64,000 bases of DNA from Nostoc sp. FACHB-110. GTDB taxonomy: Bacteria; Cyanobacteriota; Cyanobacteriia; Cyanobacteriales; Nostocaceae. Made by a program: the position numbers and the translations under genes. This document shows, in pieces, positions 40,301 to 48,661 of this stretch. The DNA is taken from NCBI RefSeq assembly GCF_014697425.1, contig NZ_JACJRU010000002.1, positions 248,001 to 312,000 of the forward strand, written 5' to 3'. Within the stretch, counting starts at the first letter, position 1. Every line of letters begins with the position of its first letter. The notes below the pieces were generated by a model, which saw only the letters and a program-made list of their open reading frames with translations, searched no databases and was not told the origin of the DNA.

Positions 40301-42696
40301 TCTGGCAGATTTCGTAAATCTTCAACTGGTAAATGAAAGTCAACAGTCGGATGAATAATCTGCACAGGTTTTCCATCCACTAAGACAAAATTTGTCCGTA
40401 AAATTTCATGACGCTGAATAATTTCTTGCAGGCTTTGGGTGAGGGCTGCAATATTTACTTGCCCTGTCAAATTAATCACAATTGGAATATTATAAGCAGG
40501 CGTATCTGGTGCTAACTGATGAATAAACCACAATCCCTGCTGAGAAAAAGATAAAGGATGATAATTAGTATTTCTGGCAATTTTAGTGACAGTTACTAAT
40601 GGCAACTCACCCGCAGTAATTTCGGCAATTATCTTGGTTGCTAATCCTTTGATGCTCAAACCTGCAAAAAAATCGGCGACAGATACAGCAACTTCTACAT
40701 GATTTTCAATGCGATTTTTTAACTCAAATACTCTTAAAGAATCTAATCCTAAACTACTGACAGGCTGCTGAATATCAATTTGTGCGGGTGAAATTTTCAA
40801 TACTTGTGCTACTTGCTCAAGTAAATAAGTCTCTAATAATATTTGTGATTCCTGCGGAGTCAAAGACAAAATAGTTGCCCGATTTAACTGAAGATGATAT
40901 TCTGTTTCATCAACATTCACACTATCAAAAATACTACTATTGACTATTTGTAATTCTCCAGCTAAGAACTCCGCTTTAGTGGCACGGCGTTGAATTTTTC
41001 CACTAGAAGTTTTAGGAATAGTACCGGGTTTAATCAGAACTACCCCATATACTTGTACTTCATGTTCTTGGGCTATGGCTTGGCGAATTGCAGCTATGAC
41101 TTCTTTGCAGTTTGGTTTGGCGCGAAACTCTAATTCTTGCACCACAATCAGTTGTTCTTGATTTTCAACCTCTAGACAAAAAGCTGCATTCCCACCAGCA
41201 CGCAAGGATGGATGAGCGCGTTCTGTGGTGAGTTCAATATCTTGCGGGTAAAGATTGCGCCCCCGAATAATAATTAAATCTTTGGCTCTACCTGTAATAA
41301 AAACTTCGCCTTTGTCTAAAAAGCCTAAATCTCCTGTACGCAGAAATGTTGTTTCTTGTGTATCTGTCAAACAAGCATAAAAAGTTTGTTTTGTTTCAGT
41401 TGGACGATGCCAATAGCCTTTACCAACACTGGGGCCAGATACCCAAATTTCGCCTACTTCTCTATCTTGACAACGAGTTAAGGTGTCTGGGTTAACAATC
41501 ACGACTTGCTGTTGTGGGACACTGCGTCCACAGCCAACTAAGGTGATGGAATTATCGGCGTTAGCATCTGCATCTATCACATAGTTGCGTTCTAAAGCGT
41601 TTTTCTGCACCGATAATTTACTCACTAATGCAGATTTGATGCTACCAGATACCATCAAAGTAGCTTCTGCCATACCATAACAAGGATAAAAAGCTTCGGG
41701 ACGAAAACCGCATTCAGCAAAAGTAGCGGCAAATTTCTCGAGAGTTGCATAACGAATGGGTTCCGCACCATTGAAAGCCACACTCCAACTGCTTAAATCT
41801 AAGCTTGAGCGTTGGGCGGGGGTGATTTTTTCAATGCAGAGTTCATAGGCAAAGTTAGGCGCGCCACTGGTGGTTCCTTGGTAATGAGAAATAGCTTGTA
41901 ACCAACGATAAGGACGCTGGAGAAAGGCGGCTGGCGGCATCATAATACAAGGAAATCCGCCATACAAAGGTTGTATTATGCCACCAATCAGCCCCATATC
42001 ATGATATGCAGGTAGCCAAGTGACAAATTTACTCTTAGGGCTATGTTCCATATACTGGCGTGTCACTTCTGCATTGTGTAGCAAGTTGCCATGAGTGAGC
42101 ATTACACCTTTGGGTGTGCCAGTAGAACCAGAAGTATATTGGAGAAATGCCAGGCTATCTATATTAATTAAAGGCTCTTGCCAAGCTGTTTCTATACCTG
42201 GTGCGAGGTTATCTGTGGTAAGCCAGTGAAGATGATTTATCTCAAATTTATCGGCAAGTAAGGACTGCAACTGCGCTTTAATTGCGGTTGTTGTCAAAAT
42301 GACAGCTGTTTGTGCATCGTGTAAGATGGCTAAGATTCTCGGGGTGTTGCGTTGGTTGCGCGGTGGGTAAGCTGGGACTGCTACTACGCCTGCATAGAGA
42401 CAGCCAAAGAAGGCTCCTAAATAATCAATCCCTGGTGGATAAAGCAATAAAGCACGCTCACCACTTAAACCTAATGTTTGCAGTTGAGAGGCGATCGCTT
42501 TACTTTGGCGATCTAATTCTTGATAATTTAAAGTTGCGCTGGGCGTTTCACCATCTGCCAAAAAGGTAAAAGCCTCTATGTTTGCTTGTTCTATCGACCT
42601 GTAACGCAGCAGTTCTACCACTGTCGCACACTTACCGAGCATTTCGTCTAGATCGTTGACATCTTGATTCATCGCACTTTCACAGCCCTGATGCAC
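37351..42696 (-). CDS. Loading NRPS, FAAL-ACP-C-A(Ser)-PCP
   Basis: A 1781-residue starter protein. A fatty acyl-AMP ligase (about 20-590; YTSGSTGTPKGV, LPAYHDMGLIGG, YGMAEATLM) activates a free fatty acid and loads the ACP (about 625-695, LGLDSL). A starter C domain (about 715-1150; LHHIVADGWS) acylates the amino acid bound by the A domain (about 1165-1670) on the PCP (about 1690-1755, LGGNSL). The pocket read against GrsA is DVWHISLIDK, a serine code. The start is taken as GTG at 42694-42696 because AAGGA lies 8 nt upstream; an ATG at 42670-42672 (8 codons later) is the alternative. It is the first gene of the ~42.7-kb operon and faces the TonB receptor gene across a shared control region. 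Confidence 0.93.
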   Translation of the reverse strand: MHQGCESAMNQDVNDLDEMLGKCATVVELLRYRSIEQANIEAFTFLADGETPSATLNYQELDRQSKAIASQLQTLGLSGERALLLYPPGIDYLGAFFGCLYAGVVAVPAYPPRNQRNTPRILAILHDAQTAVILTTTAIKAQLQSLLADKFEINHLHWLTTDNLAPGIETAWQEPLINIDSLAFLQYTSGSTGTPKGVMLTHGNLLHNAEVTRQYMEHSPKSKFVTWLPAYHDMGLIGGIIQPLYGGFPCIMMPPAAFLQRPYRWLQAISHYQGTTSGAPNFAYELCIEKITPAQRSSLDLSSWSVAFNGAEPIRYATLEKFAATFAECGFRPEAFYPCYGMAEATLMVSGSIKSALVSKLSVQKNALERNYVIDADANADNSITLVGCGRSVPQQQVVIVNPDTLTRCQDREVGEIWVSGPSVGKGYWHRPTETKQTFYACLTDTQETTFLRTGDLGFLDKGEVFITGRAKDLIIIRGRNLYPQDIELTTERAHPSLRAGGNAAFCLEVENQEQLIVVQELEFRAKPNCKEVIAAIRQAIAQEHEVQVYGVVLIKPGTIPKTSSGKIQRRATKAEFLAGELQIVNSSIFDSVNVDETEYHLQLNRATILSLTPQESQILLETYLLEQVAQVLKISPAQIDIQQPVSSLGLDSLRVFELKNRIENHVEVAVSVADFFAGLSIKGLATKIIAEITAGELPLVTVTKIARNTNYHPLSFSQQGLWFIHQLAPDTPAYNIPIVINLTGQVNIAALTQSLQEIIQRHEILRTNFVLVDGKPVQIIHPTVDFHLPVEDLRNLPDAKEGITQEIAQHQFDLSSQMLVRGLLLRLTDDEYQLLMTLHHIVADGWSIGVFMRELAAFYEAYAHQKPSLLPQLPVQYVDFVHWQRQNLHPERIQTLLAYWKQRLGSQLPILNLPCDYPRSPVQTFKGAKVQISLSQQLTDSLKQLSHQENATLFMTLLAAFKTLLYRYTGQTDILVGSPVAHRNSVEVESLMGLFVNVLVLRTDLSKQPSFKELLAKVKSTALEAYIHQDLPFDKLVEELQPERHLSHNPLFQVMFALQNVPIPNPELSDISLSFCEGDSGSAKFDLSLFIEDKAQGLVATLEYNTHLFKTATIHRMLGHFQTLLESIVTEPETVIAELPLLTTGEKHQLLVEWNDTQTNYPQNQCIHQLFAAQVTRTPNDIALIFNNQTLTYQELNESANKVAHYLQTLGVKPDVLVGICLERSFEMVIGILAIIKAGGAYVPLDPTYPQERLAFMLADAQVSVLLTQPHLRQQLPTNQAQIVCLDKALQEFAAYSGENPNSEVTAENLAYVIYTSGSTGKPKGAMNTHKGLCNRLLWMQDTYQLTKADKVLQKTPFSFDVSVWEFFWPLLTGASLVIAQPGGHQDSKYLVQLIAQAKITTLHFVPSMLQVFLAETELQTCTSIKRVICSGEALSFELQQSFFQKLNAELHNLYGPTEAAIDVTYWACQANSHNQIVPIGRPIANTQIYILDKYLQPVPIGVSGELHIGGVGLGRGYWHQPELTQEKFIANPFTPGQLLYKTGDLARYRDDGNIEYLGRIDYQVKLRGFRIELGEIEALLRQHPKVKEALVVAREDIPNHQRLVAYVVPLNITFDSSELRDYLKEKLPDYMVPAVVVELSKLPLSPNGKIDRQALPIPENHHLSLKQVYEAPNSELERAIAKIWLEILHLEKVGRNDNFFDLGGNSLLMVQVNHKLRATLNSDVSIVEMFQNSTIKSLANYLNLGYIKDPDFATLNNRIQKQKLALQKHKKLANRGKNL

Positions 42697-42976
42697 AGAA
42701 CAAATCCTTAAAATTGACTAGCAATAATCAACTTGCTTGTAGGCAATATTTAGCGACAAGCAGCTTTGCATTGACGCACGCGTTTATGCCCTTTTATTGC
42801 GATCGCACTCATCTTTGATTTTCACTTAAGTTATTGCTATTAATTTTCAATTATTTTGTAGCATAGAACAACTTAACTCAGATGGCAAGCACCTATTTAT
42901 TGTTATCAACAAGACTTATCAGTGTTTTACTACCATCAAAACGACAGCATACATCAAATATACTGCTATAGGAGCA

Positions 42977-43020
42977 GGAGAAATTTTATTTTTGGCAAAT
43001 TACAAACAAAAAATTTCTCC
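42977..43020. repeat. Perfect 11-bp inverted repeat
   Basis: GGAGAAATTTT (42977-42987) is matched exactly by AAAATTTCTCC (43010-43020) with a 22-bp spacer. Neither side is followed by a T-tract, so it is unlikely to be a terminator; a structured leader or regulator-binding region is more plausible. Confidence 0.7.
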
Positions 43021-43144
43021 TAAAGGTGCTACAAAGGCTGTGATATAAGCATTCGCGGACACGGCGAGAAATTAACATCAGCAATAGACAAGTTTCAATA
43101 AATACTTGCCTGCTAAAAAGGTTTATGATAATGTTTCCTAATAG

Positions 43145-43196
43145 TTCAGGAAGCCTAGCTGCAAATAATTTGCAGCTAAATCTGGAAAAACCTGAA
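43145..43196. promoter_or_regulatory. Compound palindrome upstream of TonB receptor
   Basis: The core is a perfect 10-bp inverted repeat, TAGCTGCAAA (43156-43165) and TTTGCAGCTA (43169-43178), with a 3-bp spacer. An outer pair TTCAGG (43145-43150) / CCTGAA (43191-43196) extends it. It may be a dimeric operator or a strong stem-loop in the receptor leader RNA. Its position inside the open N-terminal extension of the receptor frame argues that translation starts further downstream. Confidence 0.65.
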
Positions 43197-43199
43197 AGA

Positions 43200-43217
43200 G
43201 ATAATGGCAAAGTTATC
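43200..43217 (+). promoter_or_regulatory. Candidate Fur box 1
   Basis: GATAATGGCAAAGTTATC has the GATAAT and TTATC arms of the classical Fur box with an 18-bp instead of 19-bp span. It lies 67 bp before the chosen receptor start. The match is by eye only. Confidence 0.45.
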
Positions 43218-43237
43218 GATAAAATATTGCGTCAATC

Positions 43238-43254
43238 ATATTCAATAAGAATAT
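43238..43254 (+). promoter_or_regulatory. Candidate Fur box 2 or operator
   Basis: ATATTC-AATAA-GAATAT is a perfect 6-bp inverted repeat around a 5-bp AT-rich centre, 30 bp before the chosen receptor start. Its size and base composition fit a Fur-type operator. Confidence 0.45.
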
Positions 43255-43283
43255 TTTGCTTAGGTGTGAGGATAAGTATCAAG

Positions 43284-46280
43284 ATGCAAGAACCATTAGT
43301 GAAGAGTCTGTTATTTAAAAGTTTAGTTGCAGGTGCAGTACGAATTCAGTCTGGATGGATGAGTGATATCCGCTCGCTCGGACTAACATTAGCGATAATT
43401 AGTAGTTTGATACAACCATCTCATGCCAAAGAACTAGATACTATTAATCGTCAAAAATCCTATTCGAGGAATGCCGCACCATTACTTGTGCAAAACAGTA
43501 ATAATTCAATTACTAAAGTCACAGGCGTTAAACTCAATTCTACAGATAAAGGCATCGAAGTTATTTTAGAAAGTGCTAACACAGAAGCACTTAAACCAGT
43601 CAATCACAATCAAGGCAACAGTTACGTAGTTGATATACCCAATGCAGTATTAGCACTACCTGACGGTGGCAATTTTACTCAAAATAATCCGAAATCAGGC
43701 ATTGTCTCTGTCAGCGTTACGCAAATTGATCCCAATACTGTTCGCGTTACAGTCATCGGCGAAACCAGCTTACCCACAGCAGAGTTATTTGATAGCGATG
43801 AAGGTTTGATTTTTGCTGTTACACCAGTTTTATCTGCTACTCAAGTACCACAGCCAACACCAACTGAATCTACCCCTACCAAGATTGCAGAAGTTACAGG
43901 AGTCCAACTTAATTCCACTAATAAAGGTATTGAGATTATCTTGGCAACTCCAGATGGCGAAAAATTACAAGTAACGCCTCAAACTGAAGGCAACACATAT
44001 ATTGTGAATATAAATGCGGCGCAACTGCGCTTACCCAACGGTAATACATTCCGCCAAGCGCAACCTATTGCGGGAGTAAGTGAAGTCACAGTCACTAACT
44101 CTGATGCCAACACTATCAGAGTGGCCGTCACAGGAGTAGATAGTATTCCTCAAGTAGAGTTATTTGATAGTGACCAAGGTTTAATTTTTGGTATAGCCTC
44201 AGCTGCATCCTCTAACCAAGCCAACGCCCAACCCCAAACACCTACAGAATCAACCGCACCAGAACAGCCAGCGACTGAAGAACCAATTGAATTAGTAGTT
44301 ACCGGAGATCAAGATAGCTATCGTGTCCAAGAGTCATCCACGGCTACAAAAATAGACGCACCACTACGCGACATTCCGGCCTCTGTACAAGTGATCCCTA
44401 AAGAAGTAATAGAAGACCGTCAAGTAGTGCGTCTGAGTGAGTTAGCAAACAACGTCAGTGGCGTACAACAACAAGCAGGTTACGGTGGACTTTCTTCTTC
44501 CGGCTACTATATTCGCGGTTTTGAATCTGGTTTTGAAGGACTCCGCAACGGATTTAAAGATTTTGGCTTTACTAGCCCGCGCGATGTAGCTAATATTGAG
44601 CGAGTCGAGTTTCTCAAAGGCCCAGCATCAGTACTTTATGGTAGTGCCAATAATCCTGGCGGTGTTGTTAATACAATCACCAAAAAACCTTTAGCAGAAC
44701 CATTTTATGGAGTCAGTTTTACTGCGGGTAGTTATGACTTTTATCGCTCTACTCTAGATTTGACTGGGCCTTTAACCGACGATAAATCTGTATTGTATCG
44801 TCTGAATATTGCCTACGAAAATTCTGGTAGTTTCCGAGACTTCATTGACAACGACAGCTTTTTTATATCTCCTGTCGTGACCGTGAATATTGGCCCAAGA
44901 ACCAATATGACGTTTGAATACGAATATCAAAAGTATAACTATACCTTTGATCGAGGCTTTCCGCCGGGAAGTGTATTTTTACAACTACCAATTAGTAGAT
45001 TTTTAGGAGAGCCTGATTTTAATAATGCTGAATTTAGATCCAACGTTTTTACCTATAAATTAGAACACGAATTTAGCGATAATTGGAAATTCCGCCAAGG
45101 ATTTAATGTTACTAGTGTCAATGGCTATACTCGCACAGCACGCAACGCCACTTTTTCTGAACCATTTTTAGAAGATGGTCGGATACTTCCTCGAGTAGCT
45201 GAGACATCTGACGAAAAACAAGACAACATTTCGCTGCAAACTGAAGTAAGTGGCAAATTTAATACAGGTTCTATTCGTCATAATGTGTTATTTGGCGTAG
45301 AACTAGCAAACTATCGATTTACTTACGATTTTTCTAGCGCGCCCATTGCTGGGATAGATATTTTTAATCCGGTGTATGGTGCAAGACCAGGAACTTTTGA
45401 GCGGTCTTTTGCTGACAAATATGGTGGCGAGAGTGTAGCAGTTTATTTTCAGAATCTGATTGAATTAACACCTAATCTCAAATTATTAGCTGGTGGTCGC
45501 TTTGATTGGGTAGATTCTTTTTATACAGACTTAGTAGCGAATGCTGACGCTCTTAGAACTTCTGATTCGGCATTTTCGCCAAGAGTTGGTCTGGTTTATC
45601 AACCTACTGACACAACTTCAGTTTATGCCAGTTGGACAAACGCATTTAGTCCACAATTTTTTGGACGTAGCCGAACCAATGAACCGTTTGAGCCTGAAAC
45701 TTCAGAACAGTTTGAAGTTGGGATTAAACAGGAATTTTTTGACAAGCGTCTTTCAGCGACTTTGGCTTATTTTGATATTACAAAAAATAATGTACTCACT
45801 ACAGATCCTCAAGATTTCAACTTCAGTGTTCAAACTGGCGAGCAAAAAAGTCGGGGTATTGAATTAGATATTGCAGGTGAAATTCTCCCAGGATGGAAAA
45901 TTATTGCTACCTATGCCTATATCGATGCTTTTGTCAGTGAAGACAACGACCCCACATTGCTTAACAATAGGTTACAAGCTGTGCCATATAACAGTGCCAG
46001 TCTCTGGACAACCTATGAATTTCAAAACAACAATTTACAAGGTTTGGGATTTGGTTTGGGACTGGTTTATGTTGATGAAAGAGAAGCAACTTTGCCAAAT
46101 ACTATCAAAATACCGTCTTATGTCAGAACTGATGCCAGTGTTTTTTATCGTCGGGACAATTGGCGAGCCGCTATTAATATCAAGAACCTCTTTGATACTA
46201 AATATTATGAGTCTCAAGGTTCTTATATCGTGACAGGTGCGCCGTTGACTATTTTAGGAACGGTTTCTTTTGATTTTTGA
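43284..46280 (+). CDS. TonB-dependent siderophore receptor with AMIN repeats
   Basis: Outer-membrane ferric-siderophore receptor, 998 residues from the chosen ATG. Order: signal sequence (LGLTLAIISSLIQPSHA), two AMIN-type repeats (about 77-170 and 200-295, each with TGVxLNST-KGIE), a Pro/Thr-rich linker, TonB box (IELVVTG), plug with YYIRGFE, VEFLKGPASVLYGS and NPGGVVN, and a beta-barrel ending in the terminal aromatic of GTVSFDF. AMIN repeats on TonB receptors are typical of cyanobacteria and may bind peptidoglycan. The frame stays open to an ATG at 43125, but that form would put about 80 residues before the signal hydrophobic core and would translate the palindromes; GAGG precedes the ATG at 43284. 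An ATG at 43359 would also give a clean signal peptide. It is divergent from the siderophore-type synthesis operon, so that product is its likely ligand. Confidence 0.93.
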   Translation: MQEPLVKSLLFKSLVAGAVRIQSGWMSDIRSLGLTLAIISSLIQPSHAKELDTINRQKSYSRNAAPLLVQNSNNSITKVTGVKLNSTDKGIEVILESANTEALKPVNHNQGNSYVVDIPNAVLALPDGGNFTQNNPKSGIVSVSVTQIDPNTVRVTVIGETSLPTAELFDSDEGLIFAVTPVLSATQVPQPTPTESTPTKIAEVTGVQLNSTNKGIEIILATPDGEKLQVTPQTEGNTYIVNINAAQLRLPNGNTFRQAQPIAGVSEVTVTNSDANTIRVAVTGVDSIPQVELFDSDQGLIFGIASAASSNQANAQPQTPTESTAPEQPATEEPIELVVTGDQDSYRVQESSTATKIDAPLRDIPASVQVIPKEVIEDRQVVRLSELANNVSGVQQQAGYGGLSSSGYYIRGFESGFEGLRNGFKDFGFTSPRDVANIERVEFLKGPASVLYGSANNPGGVVNTITKKPLAEPFYGVSFTAGSYDFYRSTLDLTGPLTDDKSVLYRLNIAYENSGSFRDFIDNDSFFISPVVTVNIGPRTNMTFEYEYQKYNYTFDRGFPPGSVFLQLPISRFLGEPDFNNAEFRSNVFTYKLEHEFSDNWKFRQGFNVTSVNGYTRTARNATFSEPFLEDGRILPRVAETSDEKQDNISLQTEVSGKFNTGSIRHNVLFGVELANYRFTYDFSSAPIAGIDIFNPVYGARPGTFERSFADKYGGESVAVYFQNLIELTPNLKLLAGGRFDWVDSFYTDLVANADALRTSDSAFSPRVGLVYQPTDTTSVYASWTNAFSPQFFGRSRTNEPFEPETSEQFEVGIKQEFFDKRLSATLAYFDITKNNVLTTDPQDFNFSVQTGEQKSRGIELDIAGEILPGWKIIATYAYIDAFVSEDNDPTLLNNRLQAVPYNSASLWTTYEFQNNNLQGLGFGLGLVYVDEREATLPNTIKIPSYVRTDASVFYRRDNWRAAINIKNLFDTKYYESQGSYIVTGAPLTILGTVSFDF

Positions 46281-46305
46281 TGTTAGGTAATTATCAATAT
46301 AACTG

Positions 46306-46345
46306 ATATCGTATCTGGTGATTCACCAGATACGATATTGTTTTA
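46306..46345 (+). terminator. Rho-independent terminator of the receptor gene
   Basis: A perfect 15-bp stem, ATATCGTATCTGGTG (46306-46320) and CACCAGATACGATAT (46324-46338), with a 3-nt loop is followed by TGTTTTA, 25 bp after the receptor stop codon. Confidence 0.88.
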
Positions 46346-46396
46346 CTTACAGGTAGCTTTGTAGGAGCGGAAAAGGTCTGTCGAATTCACGTTGTT

Positions 46397-47722
46397 TTAA
46401 TTAACTAGCTCTCCATCATGGTCTGGGACAATAGTTTCTACATTCCGCAGAATAGGTACAAAAAACCCAATTAGACCAACTAGTAACATACACAAGGAAC
46501 AAATCACGTATAAAAGAGCTAATCCTGCACCAGGGCTAGTACCAAATAATCCTCCGAGGCTACCCACGAGGAAACCTCCTGGTTGCAAAGCTGGTGTGAA
46601 AACTCGATCTGCTAAAGGCCCGGCCATTAAATAGCCTATAGCCGAGGCTGCCTGAACAACTAGCGATCGCGTAGCAAAAACTCTACCTTGAATATGGGGA
46701 GGTACTTTAGCTAACCAAATAGTATCTTCTGAACTGCCATTTAACGGGAAATGGAAAGATGAGCAAAATTGTGCTGGAATCCATACCCAAGGAGTTCTAC
46801 TTAACCCAAAGATAGTTTTACTTAATCCTGCACCCATCATCCCCAATAAAACGCCGTGAATTTTGCGTCTAAAACTACCCCAGGTGCTAATAATTACTGC
46901 TCCTGTCACACCACCCAAACCAGCCGCAGAAGCTAAACTACCTAACACCAAACTATTACTATTTGTCCGTGACAAAATCATAGGTGCGTATAAGGCATCA
47001 CCAACATCATGGGGAAACCAAAATAATAAATTGGCGATTAATAGCGCGAGTAAACTTTTGCGCTGATTAATGTAACGCCAACCCAACCCTAAATCTCGCC
47101 AGAGATGAGGAATTTTTTCGGTTTCGCTTGTTGGCTGTGGTTGAGGAATATTTACTAATAGTAAGCTGCTAATGGCGATCGCAAAAGTAAATATATCAAT
47201 TAACCAAATTCCTAAAAAACCAATAACTGTGTAAAGATATCCAGCCAAAGCGGGTGCAATAATATTGCTGCCGTAACTAGATAAAAACTCTAAACTACTA
47301 GCACGGGTATAGTGCTTTTTCGGAATCATCAGCGATATTGATGATGAATATGCCAACTTCTGAAATTGATTGAATGTCCCAACAATCGCACCTGTCAGAT
47401 AAAAGTGCCAAATTTGTAAATTATTAGTCAGATACAGCAGCAAAATTATGACAGTAGTTAAAACTGCTACTGTATCACCTACCATCATCAATAATTTGCG
47501 GTTAAAGCGGTCTACAATCACACCACTAATGGGGGTAATAATAATACTAGGCAATAAACTAAAAAAACTCACTAAAGCAAGAGTCGTTGCCTTACCTGTA
47601 ATTTCCCATGACCAAATTTCAATCGCAAAACTGGTCATACTACTACCCATAGTAGATACTAGCTGACCAAGCCAGACGATCATAAAATTACGCATACTGG
47701 CAGGGGTTGATTGTTGTGACAT
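46397..47722 (-). CDS. MFS transporter, probable siderophore exporter (EntS-like)
   Basis: A 441-residue major facilitator of the EntS/MFS_3 type with about 12 hydrophobic segments. The loop after segment 2 shows motif A as GVIVDRFNRKLLM, and the second half has the related loop AGPLADRVF. It is the last gene of a three-gene minus-strand operon with a ferric-siderophore reductase and a binding lipoprotein, with 25 bp between it and the reductase gene. This context, and the adjacent synthesis cluster, point to secretion of the siderophore across the inner membrane. Import is less likely because uptake is covered by the TonB receptor and binding protein. Confidence 0.87.
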   Translation of the reverse strand: MSQQSTPASMRNFMIVWLGQLVSTMGSSMTSFAIEIWSWEITGKATTLALVSFFSLLPSIIITPISGVIVDRFNRKLLMMVGDTVAVLTTVIILLLYLTNNLQIWHFYLTGAIVGTFNQFQKLAYSSSISLMIPKKHYTRASSLEFLSSYGSNIIAPALAGYLYTVIGFLGIWLIDIFTFAIAISSLLLVNIPQPQPTSETEKIPHLWRDLGLGWRYINQRKSLLALLIANLLFWFPHDVGDALYAPMILSRTNSNSLVLGSLASAAGLGGVTGAVIISTWGSFRRKIHGVLLGMMGAGLSKTIFGLSRTPWVWIPAQFCSSFHFPLNGSSEDTIWLAKVPPHIQGRVFATRSLVVQAASAIGYLMAGPLADRVFTPALQPGGFLVGSLGGLFGTSPGAGLALLYVICSLCMLLVGLIGFFVPILRNVETIVPDHDGELVN

Positions 47723-47747
47723 TTGTAGTAGTTAAATGAGTGTGATT

Positions 47748-48620
47748 TTAGCTATCTTCAGCCAAGTCGGCTTTCATTAGGGCAATTCTTTCGGGCGTTT
47801 CTATCAAAGGACAATTAGAACATTTGCCATCGTATGGAGGAATATAAGCATATAAACAACAAGTGAGTCTAACTGTTACTTGATTAGGTAAACCTGGCTC
47901 ATTGAGTTGTTCTGTACGTACTAAGTTATAAAGAGGGTTACGACCTGGTAAGACTAAACTCTCAGGCTGTTCATACAAAGCTGAATAATCGGCTTGTCTT
48001 GCTTCTTTTGTAGTACATTGACTAAGTTCAAAAAACTGTCCTTCAGAGGCGTTAACCGCATTACCCCACATAGTTTTTTTCGAGAGTTTAGTTAACCTCT
48101 GAACCAGGTCAATGATTGGTGCTAAATTGCGTTGAAACAACCCAGTAAATACGAACTGATGTAAATCATCAACACTATTAACTATTTTTCCTGGATAGTT
48201 TGCGGGGATATCAATAGCCTTTAGTGAAGCTGACTGAAGATAGCGCTGCGGATAAATAACACTACGACTTAAATCGTGAAACCATAAAGCTTTAGGTTGA
48301 CTATCTTCTAAAACCAAACTCACATTATCAATAGAAGCATCTAGACCCACACCAGCCCAAGTCATCAGTGCTAAAACACCTGGTAATGTAGCCCAACTAT
48401 AAACTTTATTCCAGATAGATGCTGCAATACGAATATCTTGGGTTTTTTCGTATTCTGGAGTTGCTTGGATAACAGATAAAAGTCTTTCTGGTTGCAAATA
48501 ATCTTGGAGTAGGATGACCTCGCTTCCCTCCGGTGGAGGAGTCAAGATGATGCAGTCAGTGTAGAGACTTTCTAAATTATGTTGAGCAGATATGAATACT
48601 TGTTCTATAAAATCACACAT
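47748..48620 (-). CDS. FhuF-like [2Fe-2S] ferric-siderophore reductase
   Basis: A 290-residue protein of the FhuF family, which releases iron from imported siderophores by one-electron reduction in the cytoplasm. The C-terminal cluster site is C254-C255-x11-C267-x2-C270 (TCCLYAYIPPYDGKCSNCPL); the classical FhuF spacing is x10, so this one is a residue longer. The WGNAVNASEG segment fits the family core. It lies 41 bp after the binding-protein gene and 25 bp before the exporter gene, clearly one operon. The presence of a reductase rather than an esterase fits a siderophore without a cleavable trilactone. Confidence 0.87.
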   Translation of the reverse strand: MCDFIEQVFISAQHNLESLYTDCIILTPPPEGSEVILLQDYLQPERLLSVIQATPEYEKTQDIRIAASIWNKVYSWATLPGVLALMTWAGVGLDASIDNVSLVLEDSQPKALWFHDLSRSVIYPQRYLQSASLKAIDIPANYPGKIVNSVDDLHQFVFTGLFQRNLAPIIDLVQRLTKLSKKTMWGNAVNASEGQFFELSQCTTKEARQADYSALYEQPESLVLPGRNPLYNLVRTEQLNEPGLPNQVTVRLTCCLYAYIPPYDGKCSNCPLIETPERIALMKADLAEDS

Positions 48621-48661
48621 ATAAATGACATTTTCTCGATAATTTTAATGTCGCTATAAGT

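Larger units (their letters stand above)
42697..43283. promoter_or_regulatory. Divergent control region between biosynthesis operon and TonB receptor
   Basis: About 590 bp between the diverging FAAL-NRPS gene (-) and the receptor gene (+). It contains an 11-bp inverted repeat (42977/43020), a compound hairpin (43145-43196) and two Fur-box-like palindromes (43200-43217, 43238-43254). An AT-rich stretch at 42829-42857 (TTATTGCTATTAATTTTCAA) loosely resembles a Fur site on the biosynthesis side. The short reading frame across 42986-43210 on the minus strand is formed by these repeats and is not called a gene. Co-regulation of synthesis and uptake by iron is an inference. Confidence 0.6.

Noticed and set aside
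42977..43020. Inverted repeat as a transcription terminator
   Set aside because: No T-tract follows on either strand and no gene ends there.
42986..43210. 74-codon minus-strand frame in the divergent control region
   Set aside because: It is built from the inverted repeats and has no ribosome site or recognisable protein features.
45541..46233. Two plus-strand frames of 108 and 120 codons inside the TonB receptor
   Set aside because: Shadow frames of the beta-barrel coding sequence; the receptor frame is intact with all family motifs.
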